From: Bacteroidales bacterium UBA1176
GTDB taxonomy: Bacteria > Bacteroidota > Bacteroidia > Bacteroidales > WCHB1-69
Direction: 5' to 3'
NCBI GenBank assembly: GCA_002311645.1
Contig: DBYW01000003.1
Span: forward strand, 232,322 to 252,754
DNA: 20,433 nucleotides
Position numbers and translations under genes: made by a program. Below are positions 14,234 to 20,433 of this stretch, one piece after another (positions within the stretch are counted from its first letter, which is position 1; each line of letters starts with the position of its first letter). Under the pieces are notes generated by a model. It searched no databases. It was not told the origin of the DNA and saw nothing but the letters and a program-made list of their open reading frames with translations.

Positions 14234-17116
14234 ATGCAAAACGATATTATATCCATAAGAGGCGCAAAAGTCAACAATCTGAAGAATATAGATGTTGACA
14301 TCCCCCGCAACAAGTTAGTGGTCATCACCGGCCTATCCGGTTCGGGCAAGTCGTCGTTGGCTTTCGACACGCTTTATGCGGAGGGGCAGCGTCGTTATGT
14401 GGAGAGCCTCAGTTCGTATGCACGCCAGTTCATGGGAAGGATGCACAAGCCGGAAGTCAAGTCGGTGACCGGCATCCCGCCCGCCATCGCCATCGAGCAG
14501 CATGTGATGTCCAACAACCCACGCTCCACCGTGGGCACGGTGACGGAGATATACGAATACCTGAAATTGTTGTTTGCGCGCGTGGGGCACACCTTCTCAC
14601 CCATAAGCGGCAAGGAGGTGCGCCGCGACGACCCGGGCGATGTGGTGGAGTATGTCCGCAAAATCGCCCCTGACAAGCGCGTCTATGTGCTCGCACCCGT
14701 AGTGCTTCCTGAAGGACGCACCCTCCTTGAACAGCTCTCCATCCTCCGTCAACAAGGCTTCAGTCGCGTGGTCTATGACCGCAAACTCTTCGAAATCGAC
14801 GAATTCCTCAACGGAAAAAAATGCACCCGGGCATCCGAGATGTACGTGCTCATCGACCGTTTCAAGTCCAATAATATTGAAGACAACATCGCGCGACTGC
14901 GCGATTCCGTGAACACCGCCTTCGCCGAGGGCAAGGGCGCCTGCATGATCCAAAGCGAAGAGGACATTCTTCCTCAGACTTCACAGGTTGACACGGGCAA
15001 TAAAAAGAGCAGTGTCTCCCAAAAATCCTTCAGCAACCGTTTCGAGGCTGACGGCATCCTCTTTGAGGAACCCTCTGTCAACCTTTTCAGCTTCAACAAC
15101 CCCTACGGGGCTTGCAAGACCTGTTTGGGAACCGGCATGATTGAGGGTGTGGACCAAGACTTGGTGATCCCCAACCGCCAGCTGTCCGTGGCCGAAGATG
15201 CCGTGGCCTGTTGGCACGGCGAAGTGCTCAGCGAGTGGAAACGTTATTTCATCAAACAGGCCCTCAAACTCGATTTTCCGGTACACCGCGCCATTGAAGA
15301 CCTGACGCAGAAAGAGTTTGACCTGCTCTGGTTCGGTGATCCCAAGCATCACGTGGAAGGCATCACCCAATTTTTCCAGTTTGTGGCCGCCAACACTTAC
15401 AAAATCCAATACCGCGTTTTGCAAGCGCGCTATCGCGGGCGCGAACTATGCCACGACTGTCTGGGCACCCGCCTGCGCAAAGACGCCCAATACGTCAAGG
15501 TGGGCGGCAAGTCTATTACAGAGCTGTTGGCCATGCCGGTCTGCGACCTCAAGCCCTTCTTCGACCAACTCAAGTTTGCCAATCCCAATGAGGAGGAAAT
15601 TGCGCGCAACGTGCTTAAGGAGCTGCGCACGCGCATCAGTCTGCTGGACGAGGTGGGGTTAGGCTACCTGACTCTCGACCGCACCGCCGGTTCCCTGTCG
15701 GGCGGCGAATCGCAGCGCATCAACCTGGCCACCTCTTTGGGCAGCAGTCTTGTGGGGTCGCTCTACATCCTCGACGAGCCCAGCATCGGCCTGCACCCGC
15801 GCGACACCCAGAACCTCATCCGCGTGCTGAAACGGCTGCGCGACATCGGCAACACCGTGGTCGTCGTCGAGCACGACGAATCCATCATCCGCGCCGCCGA
15901 CTACGTCGTTGACATCGGTCCCCGCGCCGGCCAGTTCGGCGGCGAGGTCGTCTACACCGGCGACTTCGAGCATCTGCTACAAGAGAAAGACAATCTCACC
16001 GCCTCCTACTTGCGCGGCATGACAGGCGGATTCCCGGAGGAGGAGTGCCGGCACATTCCAATCCCCAAGCGTCGCCGCAAATGGCGCAACTACATGGAAA
16101 TTAAAGGAGCCAAGGAACACAATCTCAAGAACATCAACGTCAGGATTCCGCTGGAATGCCTCACCGTCGTGACGGGCGTGAGCGGATCGGGGAAGAGCAG
16201 TCTCATTGCCAACGTGCTCTACCCCACCCTGTTGCGCCTTCTCGACAAAAACGGTCCGAAGCCTGGCAGATGCTCCGGCATCGACGCCGACATGTCCAAG
16301 ATATCCGATGTGGTGATGGTGGACCAAGACCCGATCGGGCGCTCCACGCGCTCCAACCCCGTGACCTACGTAAAAGCCTACGACTATATCCGTGAGTTGT
16401 ACGCCTCCCAACCCTTGTCCAAACAGCGCAACTACCGCCCGGGTTTCTTCTCCTTCAACGTGGCCGGCGGCCGCTGCGAAGAGTGCGAAGGCGAGGGCAA
16501 GATCCATATCAATATGCAGTTCATGGCTGACGTGGAGATGATCTGCCCATCCTGCAACGGCGGTCGCTTCCGCGACGAGGCCCTCGACGTCAAAGTCAAG
16601 GACAAGACCATCACCGACATCCTCAACATGACGGTGTCTGAATCTGTGGAATTCTTCCAGCAGCTGCCTGTCACCGATTTGACCAAGAACATCATCCGCC
16701 GGCTGATGCCGCTACAGGACGTCGGCCTCGGCTACTTGGTGCTCGGACAGGCCTCCTCGACTCTCTCCGGCGGCGAAGCACAACGCGTGAAACTGGCCTA
16801 CTATCTCTCCCTTGACGACGAGCAGCAAAACAAACTTTTCATTTTCGACGAGCCGACCACCGGCCTCCATTTTCACGACATCAACAAATTATACGGTGCC
16901 TTCAACCGCCTCATCGAACGAGGCAACACGATTGTGGTCATCGAGCACAACACCGAAATCATCAAATGTGCCGACTGGATCATCGACATGGGGCCCGAAG
17001 GAGGCGACGGCGGCGGCAAGATCGTCTTTGAAGGCACGCCCGACAAACTCATGGAGAAAAAACGCTCCTACACCGCCCAAGCCCTGCAAGGGAAACTAAC
17101 TCCCATAAGCATCTGA
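14234..17116 (+). CDS. uvrA: excinuclease ABC subunit UvrA
   Basis: This 960-residue damage-recognition ATPase of nucleotide excision repair acts with UvrB. It has two ABC modules: Walker A GLSGSGKS at 33-40 with signature LSGGESQ at 488, and GVSGSGKS at 648-655 with LSGGEAQ at 844. ILDEPSIGLHPRD and IFDEPTTGLHFHD are the Walker B/D-loop regions. The C-terminal zinc finger is intact (CEEC 748-751, CPSC 771-774), and CHDC 406-409 is present. In the first zinc module only the second pair remains (CKTC 294-297); the usual first CxxC is replaced by FEAD at 270-273. The ATG at 14234 starts MQNDIISIRGAKVNNLKNID, matching the family; an in-frame ATG at 14204 would overlap cdsA. It is probably in the same operon as cdsA. 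Confidence 0.97.
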   Translation: MQNDIISIRGAKVNNLKNIDVDIPRNKLVVITGLSGSGKSSLAFDTLYAEGQRRYVESLSSYARQFMGRMHKPEVKSVTGIPPAIAIEQHVMSNNPRSTVGTVTEIYEYLKLLFARVGHTFSPISGKEVRRDDPGDVVEYVRKIAPDKRVYVLAPVVLPEGRTLLEQLSILRQQGFSRVVYDRKLFEIDEFLNGKKCTRASEMYVLIDRFKSNNIEDNIARLRDSVNTAFAEGKGACMIQSEEDILPQTSQVDTGNKKSSVSQKSFSNRFEADGILFEEPSVNLFSFNNPYGACKTCLGTGMIEGVDQDLVIPNRQLSVAEDAVACWHGEVLSEWKRYFIKQALKLDFPVHRAIEDLTQKEFDLLWFGDPKHHVEGITQFFQFVAANTYKIQYRVLQARYRGRELCHDCLGTRLRKDAQYVKVGGKSITELLAMPVCDLKPFFDQLKFANPNEEEIARNVLKELRTRISLLDEVGLGYLTLDRTAGSLSGGESQRINLATSLGSSLVGSLYILDEPSIGLHPRDTQNLIRVLKRLRDIGNTVVVVEHDESIIRAADYVVDIGPRAGQFGGEVVYTGDFEHLLQEKDNLTASYLRGMTGGFPEEECRHIPIPKRRRKWRNYMEIKGAKEHNLKNINVRIPLECLTVVTGVSGSGKSSLIANVLYPTLLRLLDKNGPKPGRCSGIDADMSKISDVVMVDQDPIGRSTRSNPVTYVKAYDYIRELYASQPLSKQRNYRPGFFSFNVAGGRCEECEGEGKIHINMQFMADVEMICPSCNGGRFRDEALDVKVKDKTITDILNMTVSESVEFFQQLPVTDLTKNIIRRLMPLQDVGLGYLVLGQASSTLSGGEAQRVKLAYYLSLDDEQQNKLFIFDEPTTGLHFHDINKLYGAFNRLIERGNTIVVIEHNTEIIKCADWIIDMGPEGGDGGGKIVFEGTPDKLMEKKRSYTAQALQGKLTPISI

Positions 17117-17160
17117 GAAAACACCATACCTTATATTTATAACCTTTAAAATTAAATGAT

Positions 17161-17400
17161 ATGAAAGCATCTGAAATTTTATCGTTCTTGGCCGGAGCAG
17201 CAGCAGCCACTGGCATCTCCCTCCTCTTCACGACCGAAAAGGGCAAGGAAATCCGCGAAAAAGTCTCTTCCAAATTGACCAAGGAGGAAATTGACAAACT
17301 CATCGAAAAACTCAAAGAAAAACGTGCTTCCGCTCCCTCGGAGGAAGAAGCCATGATGGACGACCTCATCGACGAAGCAGAAGCCGAAGAAGTATTATAA
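17161..17400 (+). CDS. YtxH-domain small envelope protein
   Basis: This 79-residue protein has an N-terminal Gly/Ala-rich hydrophobic helix (ILSFLAGAAAATGISLLFT). The family motif TTEKGKEIREKV and an acidic helical tail (EEEAMMDDLIDEAEAEEVL) follow. This is the YtxH pattern of small membrane-anchored proteins often linked to general stress, with no known catalytic activity. A 44-base AT-rich gap separates it from uvrA, so it may start its own transcript, though no clear TAnnTTTG element is seen there. It heads a three-gene cluster with a holin-like membrane protein (13 bases downstream) and a small basic protein, a combination found in other Bacteroidota. Confidence 0.85.
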   Translation: MKASEILSFLAGAAAATGISLLFTTEKGKEIREKVSSKLTKEEIDKLIEKLKEKRASAPSEEEAMMDDLIDEAEAEEVL

Positions 17401-17413
17401 TCGGAATGTCACT

Positions 17414-17842
17414 ATGAATCTTTTCGATAAACTGACGAGCAACTCGCCACGCAACGAGAAGACTGCCAAGGATCTGAGAACATACCTTTCACAGCGCTAC
17501 GATCTCCTCAAGCTGGAATTGCTGGAAAAATCCTCACAGATCCTTTCGGTGATACTCTCCATGCTCATCGTGGTAATTTGCGCGGTGGCGGTGCTCATAT
17601 ACCTTTCCAGCGCCTTGATCAGTTGGCTCACCCTCGCCCTCAATGCAGGCTGGGCCTATACCATCGTCTGCGTCATCCTCATAGGAATCATCCTTGTGGT
17701 GCTGCATTACAAGGACACCCTGTTCATCAACCCCCTCATCCGCAAGTTCAGCCGCATCCTGTATGCCGAAAAAGACGAGCCTGAAAAGGTGATTGAGCCT
17801 GAAACCGAAATGCCCAAGGAAGGAGGTGACCATGAGCAATAA
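17414..17842 (+). CDS. phage-holin-superfamily (DUF1469-like) membrane protein
   Basis: This 142-residue protein has an amphipathic N-terminal helix (YLSQRYDLLKLELLEKSSQI), two membrane hairpins (about 43-70 and 78-98) and a charged, acidic tail (EPEKVIEPETEMPKEGGDHE). The 'R.DL.KLEL.EK' helix followed by two hydrophobic segments is typical of the holin-superfamily DUF1469 proteins. These are usually chromosomal and not part of prophages; no phage genes surround it here. It is translated after the YtxH gene and overlaps the next gene by 11 bases. Its likely role is in the cell envelope, but nothing in the sequence shows a specific function. Confidence 0.8.
   Translation: MNLFDKLTSNSPRNEKTAKDLRTYLSQRYDLLKLELLEKSSQILSVILSMLIVVICAVAVLIYLSSALISWLTLALNAGWAYTIVCVILIGIILVVLHYKDTLFINPLIRKFSRILYAEKDEPEKVIEPETEMPKEGGDHEQ
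17821..17827 (+). promoter_or_regulatory. strong Shine-Dalgarno sequence before the small basic protein
   Basis: AGGAGGT lies five bases from the ATG at 17832 (spacer GACC plus the preceding T within the motif), inside the last codons of the holin-like gene. It decides the start of the downstream gene. Such a strong ribosome-binding site is uncommon in Bacteroidota, where most leaders are AT-rich with no Shine-Dalgarno sequence. Part of it may simply reflect the coding sequence Glu-Gly-Gly. Confidence 0.6.
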
Positions 17843-18131
17843 AGAGAAAGCCCCTTTCAACAATCTCAACGAGATTGCAGCCCGCAAGATGCAACTGCAG
17901 CGCAAGATCGCGGCGCAGGAACGCCGGATCAGCAAGGATCTCGACGCCTACCAAGAAGACGTGGACACCGCCAAGCGACTGTGGCATGGATTAGTCAACC
18001 TTCGCAAGGTGCGCCCTCGGAAAATGCTGGAAGGATTCTCCTCTGCAACCAACAAATCCTCCCGCATAACCACAGCCATCGCCATCGGCTCCAAGGTCGT
18101 CCAATGGCTCTGGAAAAGGAGAAAAAGATAG
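17832..18131 (+). CDS. small basic hypothetical protein of the YtxH/holin cluster
   Basis: This 99-residue protein is highly basic and mostly helical. A coiled-coil-like stretch (ARKMQLQRKIAAQERRISKD) is followed by a possible weak membrane-associated segment (TTAIAIGSKVVQWLW) and the basic end KRRKR. I do not recognise a named domain. The ATG at 17832 is chosen over an in-frame ATG at 17793 because it is preceded by AGGAGGTGACC, a near-perfect Shine-Dalgarno sequence at good spacing. It also overlaps the holin-like gene by only 11 bases. The gene completes a three-gene cluster and probably works with the two membrane proteins; the role is unknown. Confidence 0.75.
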   Translation: MSNKEKAPFNNLNEIAARKMQLQRKIAAQERRISKDLDAYQEDVDTAKRLWHGLVNLRKVRPRKMLEGFSSATNKSSRITTAIAIGSKVVQWLWKRRKR

Positions 18132-18185
18132 TGTTTTTGTAAAATATCAAATAATTTCTATTAACCATTTAATTAAAAAAACGAC

Positions 18186-19265
<1,080 letters not shown>

Positions 19266-19290
19266 TTTTTCGCACCATCACCACATTATC

Positions 19291-19331
19291 AAAGTCCCGT
19301 GTTCACAACTTGATGAACACGGGACTTTTTT
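19291..19331 (+). terminator. intrinsic terminator after fbaA
   Basis: A perfect 15-base-pair stem (AAAGTCCCGTGTTCA at 19291-19305 with its complement at 19314-19328) closes an eight-base loop CAACTTGA. The T-run at 19326-19331 follows directly, starting in the stem. It begins 25 bases after the fbaA stop codon. This is the clearest terminator in the window and separates fbaA from the carboxyltransferase gene. Confidence 0.92.
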
Positions 19332-19431
19332 GTAACTGAAAGTGCGTATATTTTTTGTATTTTCGCGCTTTAAATGTATAATGTGGATTTTAACATTCAA
19401 ATAAATACAAACAACTAAACACCAATATCTT
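19332..19431 (+). other. AT-rich leader of the carboxyltransferase gene
   Basis: The 100 bases between the fbaA terminator and the next ATG are AT-rich and contain no gene. TATTTTCG at 19358-19365 is one mismatch from the Bacteroidota -7 consensus, but lacks a TTG at the expected spacing. A TATAATG at about 19377 looks like an E. coli-type -10. Either could be the promoter; neither is convincing. A Shine-Dalgarno sequence is not seen before the start codon. Confidence 0.35.
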
Positions 19432-20433
19432 ATGACAATGCAAGATAAAATCAACGAGCTATTGTCCCTGCGGGAAAAGGCTCGTTTGGGCGGAGGTCAG
19501 GACCAAATCGAAAAACAGCACGCCAAGGGCAAATACACGGCGCGCGAGCGCATCCTGATGTTCCTTGACGAAGGCAGTTTCGAGGAATTCGACATGTTCG
19601 TACAACACAGATGCACCAACTTCGGCCAGGAAAAGAAAAAATTCCTTTCCGACGGCGTGGTCACGGGCTACGGCACGGTGAACGGCCGCCTGGTCTACGT
19701 TTTCTCCCAAGACTTCACGGTCTTCGGCGGCTCCCTTTCCGAGACATTCGCCCTGAAGATCTGCAAAGTCATGGACCAAGCCATGAAAGTTGGCGCCCCT
19801 GTCATCGGTTTCAACGATTCCGGCGGCGCCCGCATCCAAGAGGGTGTGAACAGCCTTGCCGGTTACGCTGAAATCTTCCAGCGCAACATCCTCGCCTCCG
19901 GTGTGATCCCCCAAATCTCAGCCATCTTCGGTCCCTGCGCCGGCGGCGCCGTCTATTCCCCGGCCTTGACCGACTTCATCATGATGACCAAGAACACGAG
20001 CTATATGTTCGTCACCGGCCCGAAGGTGGTCAAGACGGTCACCAACGAGGATGTCACCACCGAGGACCTCGGCGGCGCCAGCGTCCACTCCAAGAAGTCA
20101 GGCGTGGCCCACTTCGCCGTGGAGAACGAGGAAGAGGGCATCGCTATGCTGCGTGAGCTCATCAGCTACATCCCTTCCAACAATATGGAGGAACCCCCGT
20201 ACGAGCCGACCGAAGACCCCATCAACCGTCTGGAGGACAGCCTGAACTCCATCATCCCCGACAATCCCAATATGCCTTATGACGTGAAGGATGTCATCAA
20301 CGGCATTGTGGACGACGGCAAGTTCCTGGAAATCCAGCCGCTGTATGCCCCGAACCTCGTCATCGGCTTCGCCCGTTTCAACGGTATGTCCGTGGGTATT
20401 GTGGCCAACCAGCCCAAGTATCTGGCTGGTGTG
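19432..20433 (+). CDS. acyl-CoA carboxyltransferase subunit (propionyl-CoA carboxylase beta / methylmalonyl-CoA decarboxylase alpha), 5' part
   Basis: The first 334 codons of a gene that runs off the right edge are present (the family is about 510-520 residues). The subunit transfers a carboxyl group between biotin and an acyl-CoA. Recognisable parts are the N-terminal helix with QHAKGKYTARERI, the stretch GVVTGYGTVNGRLVYVFSQD, the crotonase-fold oxyanion loops GGARIQEG at 131-138 and GPCAGGAVYSPA at 167-178, and 'FVTGPKVVKTVTNEDVTTED'. The second carboxyltransferase half begins near the edge. In Bacteroidota this gene usually serves succinate/propionate metabolism, often followed by biotin-carrier and membrane decarboxylase subunits. 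Those lie outside the window, so carboxylase versus sodium-pumping decarboxylase cannot be decided. A second in-frame ATG at 19438 is an alternative start. Confidence 0.95.
   Translation, partial: MTMQDKINELLSLREKARLGGGQDQIEKQHAKGKYTARERILMFLDEGSFEEFDMFVQHRCTNFGQEKKKFLSDGVVTGYGTVNGRLVYVFSQDFTVFGGSLSETFALKICKVMDQAMKVGAPVIGFNDSGGARIQEGVNSLAGYAEIFQRNILASGVIPQISAIFGPCAGGAVYSPALTDFIMMTKNTSYMFVTGPKVVKTVTNEDVTTEDLGGASVHSKKSGVAHFAVENEEEGIAMLRELISYIPSNNMEEPPYEPTEDPINRLEDSLNSIIPDNPNMPYDVKDVINGIVDDGKFLEIQPLYAPNLVIGFARFNGMSVGIVANQPKYLAGV

Noticed and set aside
17414..17842. Prophage remnant suggested by the holin-like protein
   Set aside because: No phage structural, lysis or integration genes are nearby; chromosomal YtxH/holin-like clusters are normal in this phylum.

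Overview
The window looks like ordinary chromosome from a member of the Bacteroidota, probably a Bacteroidales-type bacterium. Three things point there. Two secreted proteins carry type IX secretion (T9SS) C-terminal sorting domains. Several families are typical of the phylum (DUF4290, WbqC-like, GldM/GldL-like, the rsfS-ftsH-LUD-cdsA gene order). Intergenic promoters carry the TAnnTTTG -7 element. There are no tRNAs, rRNAs, CRISPR arrays, insertion sequences or integrases, and no gene-free stretch longer than about 170 bases.

Left part (1-2.4 kb). The end of an ECF sigma factor and a four-helix membrane protein run rightward. Facing them is a leftward three-gene set: a small T9SS-sorted secreted protein, a protein that looks like only the first periplasmic domain of GldM, and a 63-residue two-helix protein with a GldL-like motif. 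This miniature GldL/GldM-like pair is the most unusual content here.

Middle left (2.4-10.0 kb, all leftward). A single-domain PAS protein follows an ABC exporter pair (NatA/NatB type). The exporter is preceded by and overlaps a DUF4290 gene with an 11-lysine tail. Upstream lies a three-gene unit: a T9SS-secreted lysyl-endopeptidase-like protease, a WbqC-like protein and a large polytopic membrane protein resembling GT-C glycosyltransferases. That unit starts at a promoter back-to-back with the next operon.

Right part (10.1-20.4 kb, all rightward). A tightly packed housekeeping operon rsfS-ftsH-LUD-cdsA-uvrA covers ribosome silencing, membrane proteolysis, CDP-diacylglycerol synthesis and excision repair. 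Next come a YtxH / holin-like / small basic protein cluster of envelope-associated proteins and class II fructose-bisphosphate aldolase with a strong intrinsic terminator. The window ends inside a biotin-dependent carboxyltransferase subunit (propionyl-CoA carboxylase beta / methylmalonyl-CoA decarboxylase alpha type).

All family assignments come from reading the sequence and from memory of the families; no database search was run.
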